Origin: Planctomycetales bacterium
Lineage (GTDB): Bacteria > Planctomycetota > Phycisphaerae > Sedimentisphaerales > Anaerohalosphaeraceae
DNA length: 49,016 nucleotides
Reading direction: 5' to 3'
Assembly (NCBI GenBank): GCA_022615575.1
Contig: JAKEGM010000048.1
Span: forward strand, 1-49,016
Shown: one piece after another, positions 8,552-17,474 of the stretch
How positions within the stretch are numbered: position 1 is the stretch's first letter
How the letters are laid out: each line of letters begins with the position of its first letter
Position numbers and translations under genes: made by a program
The notes under the pieces: model-generated
What the model was told of the DNA's origin: nothing
Databases searched by the model: none
The model's input: only the letters and a program-made list of their open reading frames with translations

Positions 8552-9145
8552 ATGAGGCATTCAAGGGTTGCTTTTGGAATGATGTTAATCGTGATCGTGG
8601 TAGTGCTCGGCACATGGCAGCAGGGACGCCTTCATGCGGATGCCGCTGTTGCCCCGGCGAAGATTGGAGTTGTTAATGTAACTCAGGTTCTTGAAAACAG
8701 TGCCAAACATAAACAATTGCAGGAAAAGATGCAGAACGACCGCGCAGCCATGGAAGCCGAGTTCAAGAAAATGAAAGATGAACTGGATGCCGCTCAGGCC
8801 AACCTGAAGCTGCGCACACCCGGCAGTGAGGACGCCCTGCGTCTTCAAGGGGAACTGCTTGAGAAAAAAGCCCTGATGGATGCCAAATACGAGTTCTACC
8901 GCAGCAAGGTCGAAACGGAAATGCAGCGGTGGACCGAATCGCTCTATCAGAAGATGCTGACGGTCATCAAAAACGTTGCCGAAGCCAAGGGGTTGGATAT
9001 GGTTATTGCCGATGAAATACTGGATTTGCCCGCTCCTACGCTGCGGGATTTCATGCTGACCGTCAAGACCAAAAAAATGCTGTATTACAAGTCGCAATAC
9101 GACCTGACAGCCGAGGTGCAGGCCGCTCTTGATAAGGCCGATTAA
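8552..9145 (+). CDS. Skp/OmpH-family periplasmic chaperone
   Basis: 197 residues with an N-terminal signal segment ([13 protein letters not shown]), then [23 protein letters not shown], the typical start of the OmpH/Skp domain. A long charged helical hairpin (coiled coil) rich in Lys, Glu, Met and Gln follows, and then a second helix that ends with [13 protein letters not shown]. Skp holds unfolded outer membrane proteins in the periplasm and hands them to BamA, which is encoded directly upstream. The start was set at the ATG with AAAGGA upstream. A longer in-frame reading from 8417 lies inside bamA and is not used. Confidence 0.88.
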   Translation: MRHSRVAFGMMLIVIVVVLGTWQQGRLHADAAVAPAKIGVVNVTQVLENSAKHKQLQEKMQNDRAAMEAEFKKMKDELDAAQANLKLRTPGSEDALRLQGELLEKKALMDAKYEFYRSKVETEMQRWTESLYQKMLTVIKNVAEAKGLDMVIADEILDLPAPTLRDFMLTVKTKKMLYYKSQYDLTAEVQAALDKAD

Positions 9146-9179
9146 TACCGGATGTAATAACTTCAGTGGAAGTGTTTCC

Positions 9180-10205
9180 ATGCTGCTATTCGAACTTGCG
9201 GACAAATTAAAAGGCACGCTGACAGGCGGCGGCCAAAAAACTGTTACTGGCGTCAATACCATTCAGGATGCGACGGACAGTCATCTTTGCTTTCTGACTT
9301 CGGCCAAGCACGCCAAGTCACTGAGCAGCAGCCGTGCCGCTGCGGTTCTTGTGGATAAGCCGCTGGCGGACTGTCCCATCCCGCAGATGGTGGTCGATAA
9401 TGTCAACAAGGCCTTGATTGCGGCGATGGAAATGTTTGCACCGAAACTGACCGCCTTCAGCGGAATTCACCCCACAGCGGTCATTGAACCGACCGCGGCT
9501 GTGGACAAGACCGCTGTCATCGGTCCGCAGGCGTATATCAGCCATAGCGTCAAAATCGGCGCTGGCACCGTCATTGGCGCTGGCTGTACCATTGGCGAGA
9601 ATACGGTTGTTGGAATGCGGTGCCGGCTGGACAGCAATGTGGTTGTGTACCACAATTGCCAAATCGGTAATTTTTGTATCATCCAGGCCAATTCCACTAT
9701 TGGTTCGACTGGTTTCGGTTATTCCTTCATTGAGGGTCAGCATCGTCTGATTCCCCACAATGGGGGCGTAATCCTTGAGGACGGCGTCGAAATCGGCGCC
9801 AATAGCTGTGTGGACAGGGCCAAATTCGGCAATACCATCATCGGGGCCGGAACAAAAATCGACAATCTGGTTCAAATAGGGCATAATGTGCATATCGGCA
9901 AACTCTGCCTGATGGCCGGCCAGTCCGGTATTGCCGGCAGCACTGTCATCGGCAACGGCGTAGCGATGGGCGGCCAGTCAGGGATTAGCGATAACAAGGT
10001 TGTCGGCGATGGTGCCATGATTTGTGTCAAAAGTGCGGTCACCGAAGATATTCCGGCAGGACAGGCCATGCTGGGAATGCCCCCGCAGGAGATGCGGCGG
10101 GAACTGAAGTGTGTGGCAATTTATCAGCGTCTTCCGGAACTGGCCAAAGAAGTCAAGCAGCTTCAGCAAAAGGTAGAACAGCTTGAGTCAGCAAAAAACC
10201 ATTAA
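9180..10205 (+). CDS. lpxD: UDP-3-O-acylglucosamine N-acyltransferase
   Basis: Third step of lipid A synthesis: adds the N-linked acyl chain to UDP-3-O-acylglucosamine. The 341-residue protein has an N-terminal LpxD uridine-binding domain ([13 protein letters not shown]), a long left-handed beta-helix of hexapeptide repeats ([20 protein letters not shown]), the active-site region [20 protein letters not shown] with [13 protein letters not shown] (catalytic His), and a C-terminal coiled coil ([15 protein letters not shown]). The start at 9180 gives the usual N-terminus. The 3' end overlaps the next gene by 23 bases. Confidence 0.94.
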   Translation: MLLFELADKLKGTLTGGGQKTVTGVNTIQDATDSHLCFLTSAKHAKSLSSSRAAAVLVDKPLADCPIPQMVVDNVNKALIAAMEMFAPKLTAFSGIHPTAVIEPTAAVDKTAVIGPQAYISHSVKIGAGTVIGAGCTIGENTVVGMRCRLDSNVVVYHNCQIGNFCIIQANSTIGSTGFGYSFIEGQHRLIPHNGGVILEDGVEIGANSCVDRAKFGNTIIGAGTKIDNLVQIGHNVHIGKLCLMAGQSGIAGSTVIGNGVAMGGQSGISDNKVVGDGAMICVKSAVTEDIPAGQAMLGMPPQEMRRELKCVAIYQRLPELAKEVKQLQQKVEQLESAKNH

Positions 10206-11490
10206 AAACGAAGCCAAACTGTCCGGCAGGGGGTTATTCAGCGGCCACGATGTCAAAACCGTCTTCAAGCCCGCCCCGCCCGATACAGGGGTGGTCTTTG
10301 TCCGCAAAGACCTCCAGCCGCCAGTGCAGATACGGGTGATCCCTGAAAACATCGCCTCTCGCGACCGCCGCACCGCGCTGCAGAACGGCAGCGCCTATAT
10401 TGAAACGTCCGAACATTGTCTGGCGGCGGTCAGCGCTCTGGATATTGACAACCTGATCATTGAAATCGATGCCGAGGAACTGCCCGGCTTTGAAGGCAGC
10501 AGCGAGGAGTTTTTCAAAACCCTGCAAAAATGCGGCATCCAGAAGCAGGATGCCGAACAGCAGCCGATAGTTATTACCGAGCCGATTTCAATTAGCGAAG
10601 GCGATAAATCCATTTATGCCCTGCCCTCCGGCGGCGGGCTGAGTATTACCTATGATCTGGACTATACCCAGCATACCGGCATCGGCCGCCAGATATATTC
10701 GTGCGATCTGAGCGAAAGTCATTTTGCACAAAACCTGGCCCGAACCCGAACCTTTGTGCTGGAGGCCGAAGCCCGCCAGATGCAGGCGATGGGCATCGGC
10801 GCACATTTAAGTCCCAGGGATATCTTGGTCATCAATTCAGACGGCCCGATTAAAAACAGCTTTCGTTTTCCGGATGAATGCGTGCGGCACAAAGTTGTTG
10901 ACCTCATCGGCGACCTGCGTTTAGCGGGCCGTCCCGTTATCGGCCGCATTGTGGCCTATAAATCGGGCCATGCCCTCAACCAGAAACTTGTGGCGCGGAT
11001 TGTGGAAGTTGACCGCAAGAGCCGCCAGGGCGGCGCCCTGGCCGGAAAACCTGTTCTGGATATCCGGCGCATCCAGCGGATTCTCCCGCACCGCTACCCC
11101 TTCCTGCTGGTCGATAAGGTCGTGGATGTTCATGGCGATCAATGGATCAAGGGAGTCAAAAACGTCACGTATAACGAGCAGTTTTTCCAGGGGCATTTTC
11201 CCGGCACTCCTGTGATGCCGGGCGTGCTGATTGTGGAAGCCATGGCGCAGGTGTCGGGACTTCTGTTTGCTCAAACGCTGGAACATACCGGCAAGCTGGC
11301 CGTCCTGCTGACGATGGACGGCGTCAAGATTCGCAAGGCCGTCGTTCCCGGCGACCAGTTGGTTCTGATGGCCCGGGCTGAGAAGGTGCGCAGCCGTGCG
11401 GCCAAGTGTAATTGTACGGCCATGGTCGGCGATGAGGTTGTTGCGGAAGCCCAGCTGAAGTTCATGCTGGTGGACGATGAAGTATTATAA
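10183..11490 (+). CDS. Fused LpxC-FabZ: UDP-3-O-acyl-GlcNAc deacetylase + 3-hydroxyacyl-ACP dehydratase
   Basis: One 435-residue chain with two enzymes. Residues 1 to about 280 are LpxC, the committed zinc deacetylase of lipid A synthesis: zinc ligands are seen in [15 protein letters not shown] and [10 protein letters not shown] (His and Asp), with [10 protein letters not shown] between. Residues from about 285 on are Fab[17 protein letters not shown] with its catalytic His, and [20 protein letters not shown] with its catalytic Glu, serving fatty-acid elongation. The start is a TTG inside the end of lpxD. LpxC-FabZ fusions are known from Bacteroidetes and some other phyla. Fusion may tie 3-hydroxyacyl-ACP use to lipid A output. 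Confidence 0.93.
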   Translation: MSQQKTIKNEAKLSGRGLFSGHDVKTVFKPAPPDTGVVFVRKDLQPPVQIRVIPENIASRDRRTALQNGSAYIETSEHCLAAVSALDIDNLIIEIDAEELPGFEGSSEEFFKTLQKCGIQKQDAEQQPIVITEPISISEGDKSIYALPSGGGLSITYDLDYTQHTGIGRQIYSCDLSESHFAQNLARTRTFVLEAEARQMQAMGIGAHLSPRDILVINSDGPIKNSFRFPDECVRHKVVDLIGDLRLAGRPVIGRIVAYKSGHALNQKLVARIVEVDRKSRQGGALAGKPVLDIRRIQRILPHRYPFLLVDKVVDVHGDQWIKGVKNVTYNEQFFQGHFPGTPVMPGVLIVEAMAQVSGLLFAQTLEHTGKLAVLLTMDGVKIRKAVVPGDQLVLMARAEKVRSRAAKCNCTAMVGDEVVAEAQLKFMLVDDEVL

Positions 11491-11554
11491 CGGGCAGCGT
11501 GTACGACTGAAAACGAGAACAACATAAAGCGATTTCGGAGGTTAAAAAATTAGC

Positions 11555-12361
11555 ATGAGTCAGCAAATCCATCCTACCGCGGTTGTTGCACCCAGCGTCA
11601 AGGTGGGTTCAAATGTGGTTATCGGCCCCTATACGGTGGTGGATGAGGGCGCCGTCATCGGTGATAATACCGTGCTGGACACCCATGTCGTCATCGGCAA
11701 AAACACCCGGCTTGGCAAATCCAACCGCGTGTTTGCCGGCGCCGTCGTCGGGCGGCCGCCGCAGGTTCTCGGCTTTGACGAAAATACCCGGATGGGCGGC
11801 CTGGCCATCGGCGACCATAATGTCATTCGCGAATACGTGACCATTCATCCGAGCATGTACCCCGACCATAATACCATTGTCGGCAACGGCAACCTGCTGA
11901 TGATCAATGTGCATCTGGGACATGACTGCCACCTGGAGGACAAAATCGTCATTAGCAACTGCACGCAGGTTTCCGGCCACTGCAAAATCGAAACCGGCGC
12001 CTGGCTGAGCGGCATGGTCGCCGTGCACCAGTTTGTGACCATCGGCCGGTGGTGCTACGCCGCCGGCTACACCGGCATCAACCACGATGTGCCGCCGTTT
12101 GTCATCGTCAGCGGTCACTACCCGCTCGAGATACGCTCCATCAACAAACGTGGCCTGACCCGTGCGGGTCTCTCGGACGAACAGAAGAAGGCTGTGTTCG
12201 ATGCGTTCAAGTGGATTTGGCGCGGCGACGGCCCCGTTCTGGAGCGCGTCAGGGAACTGGCCCGGCGGGACGACCTGGAAGAGCCCGTCCGTATGATGGT
12301 GGATTCGCTTCTGCAAAGCAGCAAACAGCGTTTCGGCCGCCACCTGGAACTGCATCGTTGA
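11555..12361 (+). CDS. lpxA: UDP-N-acetylglucosamine acyltransferase
   Basis: First step of lipid A synthesis: moves a 3-hydroxyacyl chain from ACP to UDP-GlcNAc. The 268-residue protein starts IHPTAVVAPSVKVGSNVVIG, then hexapeptide repeats, the active-site stretch INVHLGHDCHLEDKIVISN with the catalytic His, then MVAVHQFVTIGRWCYAAG, and the helical C-terminal domain (GLTRAGLSDEQKKAVFDAFK). GGAGG lies at 11537-11541, 13 bases before the ATG. It ends the envelope block, and 105 bases without a clear gene follow. Confidence 0.95.
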   Translation: MSQQIHPTAVVAPSVKVGSNVVIGPYTVVDEGAVIGDNTVLDTHVVIGKNTRLGKSNRVFAGAVVGRPPQVLGFDENTRMGGLAIGDHNVIREYVTIHPSMYPDHNTIVGNGNLLMINVHLGHDCHLEDKIVISNCTQVSGHCKIETGAWLSGMVAVHQFVTIGRWCYAAGYTGINHDVPPFVIVSGHYPLEIRSINKRGLTRAGLSDEQKKAVFDAFKWIWRGDGPVLERVRELARRDDLEEPVRMMVDSLLQSSKQRFGRHLELHR

Positions 12362-12466
12362 CAAAAAGAACGTGAACAGGTCTTCCCGCGTGAATGTGCG
12401 CAGTTGATAAAAAGTCGGGGAATGTCTTTTAAGTTGTTGGTTTCCTGGGCAAATTGAATCCTGCTT

Positions 12467-12858
12467 ATGGTGCCTGTTCCAAATGTAAAATTGATTGTTG
12501 AAACGTCCCGAGCATATGACCGGGGGTTGCTGCGCGGCATCGCCAAATACTCCCGCCTGCACGGCGCGTGGTTTTTTTCCAGGGATTCGGAATTTTATCG
12601 AAAAGGCAGGGCATCCCCAAAAAACTGCTCTACTGCCGGGCCGTGGAGGGGATTATTGCGCATGTGGGAACAAAGAAAGAAGCCGAGGCGCTGATTGCGA
12701 CGGGGATTCCGTTGATTGCCCAATGCGTGCAGCAAAGAATAACTGCCTGCCCGTCAATGGTCACAGAGGATGCGATGATCGGCAAAATGGCGGCCGAGCA
12801 TCTTCAGGAACGGGGACTTAAACACGTTGCGTTCTGCGGCTTTGAAGAGTCATCTTAA
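12467..12858 (+). pseudogene. Broken XylR-like (LacI-type ligand-binding) regulator
   Basis: Two overlapping frames together resemble the start of the ligand-binding domain of XylR-type activators. The first frame reads VPNVKLIVETSRAYDRGLL, then RGIAKYSRLHGAW; after a shift, the second reads LLYCRAVEGIIAHVGT, ATGIPLIAQCVQQ, DAMIGKMAAEHLQERG and KHVAFCGFEESS, then a stop. The crossing lies somewhere between about 12575 and 12630, near runs of T (12572-12578) and A. Even if the shift were a sequencing error, the protein ends after about 130 residues. The rest of the sugar-binding domain and the AraC-type DNA-binding domain are missing, so it is a true remnant. Its place before xylosidase and xylose-transporter genes suggests it was their regulator. 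Confidence 0.75.
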
Positions 12859-12890
12859 GGAATACCCTTTTCAGAAAACAGGAGAAAAGT

Positions 12891-14726
12891 ATGAGACTTC
12901 AATTAGCGATTTGGGGAGCTGTGGGAATGTTCGGATTGATTACTTCCACAGTCTTGGCCAAAGAATACCATGTTTCGGTCAATGGCAGCGATGCCAATAA
13001 GGGGTCAAAGGCCAAGCCGTTTAAGACCATTCAGGCCGCCGCAGATGCGGCACAGCCCGGCGATGTGATTACCGTGCACGCGGGGACATATCGGGAACGG
13101 GTTAATCCGCCGCGAGGGGGGGTCTCGGATAAAAAACGCATCGTCTATCAGGCCGCAAAGGGCGAAAAAGTGGTCATCAAGGGGTCCGAACCTGTCAAGG
13201 GCTGGGAGAAGGTGCAGGAAGACACATGGAAAGCGGTGATTCCGAACACCTTCTTCGGGGATTTTAATCCCTTCAATGATTTGATTCACGGCGACTGGTT
13301 TACTCGTAAGGACAGAGATCACCACACCGGTGCCGTTTATCTGAACGGCCACTGGTTTGCCGAAGCGGCGAAATTTGATCAGGTGCAGGAATCTGCTGCG
13401 GATACCCCGCTGTGGTTTGCGCAGATGGATGATAAGAACACGACGGTCTGGGCACAATTTAAAGATGTCAACCCCAATGAGGCCGATGTGGAAATCAATG
13501 TCCGGCAAACCGTATTCTATCCGGATAAGCTGGGGCGCAATTACATCACGGTGCGGGGGTTTACGATGATGCACGCCGCCACACCCTGGGCGCCGCCGAC
13601 AGCCGAACAGATTGGCCTGCTCGGCACCCACTGGAGCACAGGCTGGATCATCGAGGATAACGATATCAGCTACTCAACCTGCGTGGGCATTACCCTCGGC
13701 AAGTATGGTGATGAATATGACAACACCTCGCAAAACACTGCTGAAGGTTACGTTAAGACGATTGAACGTGCCCTTCAAAGCGGCTGGTCCAAAGACAACA
13801 TCGGCCATCACATCGTCCGCAACAACCATATCTCGCACTGTGAGCAGGCGGGGCTGGTCGGAAGCATGGGGGCAATCTTCAGCCGGATTACCGACAACAT
13901 TATTCATGATATTCATGTACGGCAACTGTTTTCCGGCGCCGAAATGGCCGGCATCAAGATTCACGCCTCCAATGATGTGCTGATTGCGAATAATCATATT
14001 TATCACTGCACCCTGGCCATCTGGCTGGACTGGATGGCACAGGGAGTGCGGGTCACTTCAAATCTCTGTCACGACAACAGCGTGGACGCATTTGTGGAAG
14101 TAAGTCACGGTCCATTCGTGCTGGACAACAATGTTTTCCTTTCGAAAACCAGCTTGTGGGACTGTTCTGAGGGCGGATGTTATTCGCACAATCTATTTGG
14201 CGGAAAAACAACACTTAATCCGGCTTGTCCGGGAGGGCGTCAGACACCCTATCTAAAACCCCATTCTACCGAAGTAGCCGGCTACAGCGTCACCCGCTGC
14301 GGGGATAACCGGTTTTATAATAATATCTTTATCGGCGGCAACGGACTTGAAGAATATGCAAAAGAGACATTTTGGCCTTCCTTTGTTGAGGGAAATATCT
14401 ATCTGAACGGGTCCAAACCCTATCCGGGCGAAAAGAACAGCATCTCCGCACCCGAATTTAATCCGAATGCCGAACTGGTCAAAAAAGACGATGCTCTTTA
14501 CCTGCGTCTGACGTTACCGGAAATTCAGTCCGAGTGGAGGCGGCCGTTCGTAACAACGGAACTGCTGGGTAAAGTAAAGATACCCGGTTTGCTGTTTGAA
14601 AATTATGACGGCAATCCCTTGAAAATTGACAACGATTATTTCGGCAAAAAGCGGAATACGAAAAATCCCTCACCGGGTCCGTTTCAAAAACTTAAAAAAA
14701 CTGAATGTGCATGGAAGGTATGGTAA
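12891..14726 (+). CDS. Secreted GH120-type beta-xylosidase (beta-helix glycosidase)
   Basis: 611 residues with a signal peptide (MRLQLAIWGAVGMFGLITS, cleavage near VLA-KEY) and a right-handed parallel beta-helix. The N-terminal YHVSVNGSD..GSKAKPFKTIQ and PGDVITVHAGTYRERV, the NTFFGDFNPF segment and the RGFTMMHAATPWAPPTA segment resemble what I recall of GH120 xylosidase XylC from Thermoanaerobacterium. Both catalytic carboxylates of that family appear: Asp380 in IWLDWMAQG and Glu403 in FVEVSHGP, 23 residues apart as in XylC. It should release xylose from xylo-oligosaccharides outside the cytoplasm. CAGGAG precedes the ATG. The XylR remnant upstream and XylE-like transporter downstream support this. 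The family is fairly sure; the substrate is inferred. Confidence 0.82.
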   Translation: MRLQLAIWGAVGMFGLITSTVLAKEYHVSVNGSDANKGSKAKPFKTIQAAADAAQPGDVITVHAGTYRERVNPPRGGVSDKKRIVYQAAKGEKVVIKGSEPVKGWEKVQEDTWKAVIPNTFFGDFNPFNDLIHGDWFTRKDRDHHTGAVYLNGHWFAEAAKFDQVQESAADTPLWFAQMDDKNTTVWAQFKDVNPNEADVEINVRQTVFYPDKLGRNYITVRGFTMMHAATPWAPPTAEQIGLLGTHWSTGWIIEDNDISYSTCVGITLGKYGDEYDNTSQNTAEGYVKTIERALQSGWSKDNIGHHIVRNNHISHCEQAGLVGSMGAIFSRITDNIIHDIHVRQLFSGAEMAGIKIHASNDVLIANNHIYHCTLAIWLDWMAQGVRVTSNLCHDNSVDAFVEVSHGPFVLDNNVFLSKTSLWDCSEGGCYSHNLFGGKTTLNPACPGGRQTPYLKPHSTEVAGYSVTRCGDNRFYNNIFIGGNGLEEYAKETFWPSFVEGNIYLNGSKPYPGEKNSISAPEFNPNAELVKKDDALYLRLTLPEIQSEWRRPFVTTELLGKVKIPGLLFENYDGNPLKIDNDYFGKKRNTKNPSPGPFQKLKKTECAWKVW

Positions 14727-14729
14727 ATA

Positions 14730-16019
14730 TTGGAAACTCATGCAAAATCTGGAAATAAATTGACACCGCGTCAGCGGGTCATCAATGCGCTGAACCGCAA
14801 ACCGGTGGACCGTGTTCCTGTCGATTTCGGCGGCACCGTCCTGACCGGCGCGCATGCTAGCGTCATCGCCAAACTGCGCCAGGCGCTTGGATTGGATAAA
14901 CCCGACGCCCGCGTCAAGGTTTTCGAACCCGCCCAGATGCTCGGCGAAGTCGCCGAAGACCTAAGAGACAAACTCCGGGTCGATGTCGTGTCCATGCCGC
15001 TCCGCATGAATATTTTCGGTTTTGAAAACGCCGGCTGGAAACCCTGGACAACCTTTGACGGAACCGATGTGCTGGTGGCCGGTCAGTTCAACACAACCCC
15101 GGACGCACAGGGCAATATTGTGCAGTACCCGCAGGGCGACCGCTCCGTTGCTCCCAGTATGAAGATGCCCAAAGGCGGTTTCTATTTTGACGCCATCATC
15201 CGCCAAAAACCCATCGACGAAGGCAAATTGAATCCCCGGGATAATCTTGAGGAATTTACGATGGTCAGCGACGAAGACCTGCGCTTCTGGGAAAAGAATT
15301 CAAACGGTCTTTACAACAACACCGATTTGGCCATAACGATGGGCCTGCCGGGAACGGCCTTCGGCGACATCTTTTTGGTGCCGTCCCCCTTTTTAAAAGA
15401 CCCCAAAGGCATCCGCGATCTGGAGGAATGGTATATCAGCACCGTCTCCCGCCGGGATTACATTCTGGAGGTCTTTGACAAACAGGCCGACATTGCCGTC
15501 AAAAATATCGAAATGATTTATCAGGCCGTCGGCGACAGGATACAGATGGTCTTTATCTGCGGTACCGATTTGGCGGCGCAGGACACGCTGTTCTGCGGCC
15601 CCCAAACCTATCGCGAGCTGTACATGCCTTTTCACGCCCGCGTCAATAACTGGATTCATCGGCACACCGGCTGGAAGACCATGAAGCACTGCTGCGGTGC
15701 GTGCCGGCCGCTCATCGACGGCTTTATCGAAGCTGGGTTCGATGTGCTCAATCCCGTTCAGTGTTCGGCAAAAGGGATGGAACCGCAAGGGCTGGTGGAG
15801 GATTTCAGCGACCGGATTGTCTTCTGGGGCGGCGGCGTCGATACGCAAAGGACCCTGCCCTTTGGGACACCCGAGGAGGTCTTTCAGCAGGTTCAGGAGC
15901 GGACGGAAATATTCAACCGAAAAAACGGTTTTGTCTTTACGGCCATTCACAATATCCAGTGTAATACGCCCGTTGAAAATGTCATCGCGATGTTCAAGGC
16001 GCTGGGGCGTTCGCTTTAA
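14730..16019 (+). CDS. Uroporphyrinogen decarboxylase (URO-D) family protein
   Basis: 429 residues of the URO-D/MtaA/CmuA superfamily: LTPRQRVINALNRKPVDRVPVDFGG at the start and MKHCCGACRPLIDGFIEAGFDVLNP, QCSAKGMEP and VFWGGGVDTQRTLPFGTPEEV toward the end. The HCCGAC stretch recalls the metal/cobalamin-linked methyltransferase branch rather than haem synthesis. Relatives are common in planctomycete sugar-use loci but have no settled role. The start is a TTG with AAGG upstream, 4 bases after the xylosidase gene; the end overlaps the transporter gene by one base. It is therefore part of the xyloside operon. True HemE activity is unlikely. Confidence 0.85.
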   Translation: METHAKSGNKLTPRQRVINALNRKPVDRVPVDFGGTVLTGAHASVIAKLRQALGLDKPDARVKVFEPAQMLGEVAEDLRDKLRVDVVSMPLRMNIFGFENAGWKPWTTFDGTDVLVAGQFNTTPDAQGNIVQYPQGDRSVAPSMKMPKGGFYFDAIIRQKPIDEGKLNPRDNLEEFTMVSDEDLRFWEKNSNGLYNNTDLAITMGLPGTAFGDIFLVPSPFLKDPKGIRDLEEWYISTVSRRDYILEVFDKQADIAVKNIEMIYQAVGDRIQMVFICGTDLAAQDTLFCGPQTYRELYMPFHARVNNWIHRHTGWKTMKHCCGACRPLIDGFIEAGFDVLNPVQCSAKGMEPQGLVEDFSDRIVFWGGGVDTQRTLPFGTPEEVFQQVQERTEIFNRKNGFVFTAIHNIQCNTPVENVIAMFKALGRSL

Positions 16020-17407
16020 TGACGGAGAAACAAACCATGCCACAGGTTAAAGAACAAACATCAGCCAAAGGATCGATAGTGTATGTCGCGGCGCTGAGCT
16101 TGGTGGCGGCGCTGGGGGGCCTGCTATTCGGCTACGATACGGCGGTCATCTCTGGCGCCATCGGCTTTATGGAAGTTAAGTTTGAGCTGGGCGTCATGAT
16201 GAAGGGCTGGGCGGCTTCCTCTGCGCTGGTCGGCTGTATTTTTGGGGCGATGTTTGCCGGGGTTCTGAGCGATAAATTCGGCCGTAAAAAAACAATGATT
16301 CTGTCGGCGATATTTTTCTTTGTTTCCGCCGTCTGGTCAGGCATTCCATTCGGGATCTTCGATTTTGTTCTGGCGCGGATTCTCGGCGGGCTGGGGGTCG
16401 GGGCCGCCTCGATGCTCTCGCCGATGTACATCGCCGAAATCGCTCCCGCCAAAATCCGCGGCCTTCTGGTCTCCGTCAACCAGTTTGCCATCGTCAGCGG
16501 CATGCTGGTGGTCTATTTTGTCAACGCCCTGATTGCCGGGGCCGGAGGCGAGGCATGGAATATCGACTATGGCTGGCGGTGGATGTTCATCTCCGAGGCC
16601 CTTCCGGCGGCCCTGTTCTTCGTGATGCTGCTGCTGGTCCCTGAAAGCCCGCGCTGGCTGACCGAAGCCGGGCGGACACAGGAGGCCTTGAATATCCTCA
16701 CCCGTGTCGGCGGCGCTGAACACGCCCAAGCCGAGTTTCAGGAAATCCGGACTGCCATTGCCGCCGAAAGCGCCAGCTTAAGCCAGTTATTTCGTCCGGG
16801 AATGCGGATGGCCCTGTTCATCGGGATCGGGCTGGCCGTTTTACAGCAGATCACCGGCATCAACACCATTCTGTATTACGCCCCGGAAATCTTCAAAAGC
16901 GCCGGCTTGACTTCGACCTCGGCCATTTCCGATACGGTCATTGTCGGAGCGGTGAACCTGGTGTTTACGCTGGTGGCGATTGCGGTCGTCGATAAACTCG
17001 GGCGAAAACCGCTGCTGCTGATTGCCAGCGCCGGCATGGGCCTGTCGCTGTTTTTGCTCGGATGGGCGTTTCGGCTCGAACAATTTCAGGGCCGGTGGGT
17101 GCTGATGTATGTGCTGACCTATGTGGCCTCGTTTGCCGTGGCGATGGGGCCGGTGGTCTGGGTCGTTATTTCAGAGATTTTTCCGACCAAAATCCGCGGC
17201 CGGGCCATGTCGGTGGCCGTGGTGTGCCTGTGGATCTCCTGTTATTTGGTTTCACAGTTTTTCCTCTATATGCTCGAAACCCTCAAGGGAACGGCCTTCT
17301 GGGTCTATGCGGCCATCTGTGCGGCGGCATTTATCTTCGTGGCGGCCGCGGTGCCCGAAACCAAGGGAAAAACGCTCGAACAAATCGAAAAGTTCTGGAA
17401 ACGATAA
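16019..17407 (+). CDS. MFS sugar porter, XylE-like sugar:proton symporter
   Basis: 462 residues with 12 predicted membrane segments. Sugar-porter signatures are present: FGYDTAVISGAI in helix 1, DKFGRKKTM and DKLGRKPLLL in the two loop repeats, VPESPRWL after helix 6, QQITGINTILYYAPEIF in helix 7, and PETKGKTLEQIE at the C-terminus. Such proteins bring in xylose, glucose or arabinose with protons across the inner membrane. The ATG overlaps the previous stop (TAATG), so translation is coupled. With the GH120 enzyme upstream, xylose is the likeliest cargo. Confidence 0.92.
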   Translation: MTEKQTMPQVKEQTSAKGSIVYVAALSLVAALGGLLFGYDTAVISGAIGFMEVKFELGVMMKGWAASSALVGCIFGAMFAGVLSDKFGRKKTMILSAIFFFVSAVWSGIPFGIFDFVLARILGGLGVGAASMLSPMYIAEIAPAKIRGLLVSVNQFAIVSGMLVVYFVNALIAGAGGEAWNIDYGWRWMFISEALPAALFFVMLLLVPESPRWLTEAGRTQEALNILTRVGGAEHAQAEFQEIRTAIAAESASLSQLFRPGMRMALFIGIGLAVLQQITGINTILYYAPEIFKSAGLTSTSAISDTVIVGAVNLVFTLVAIAVVDKLGRKPLLLIASAGMGLSLFLLGWAFRLEQFQGRWVLMYVLTYVASFAVAMGPVVWVVISEIFPTKIRGRAMSVAVVCLWISCYLVSQFFLYMLETLKGTAFWVYAAICAAAFIFVAAAVPETKGKTLEQIEKFWKR

Positions 17408-17474
17408 TTCCCTTGCAAAAAACGCCCCTTGCGGGTAGAAATCAGGATGATTTTACTATTTTAAGAGGGCGATT

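Noticed and set aside
12359-12364. TTGACA at the end of lpxA as a -35 box for the xyloside locus
   Set aside because: No acceptable -10 box lies 16-18 bases downstream.
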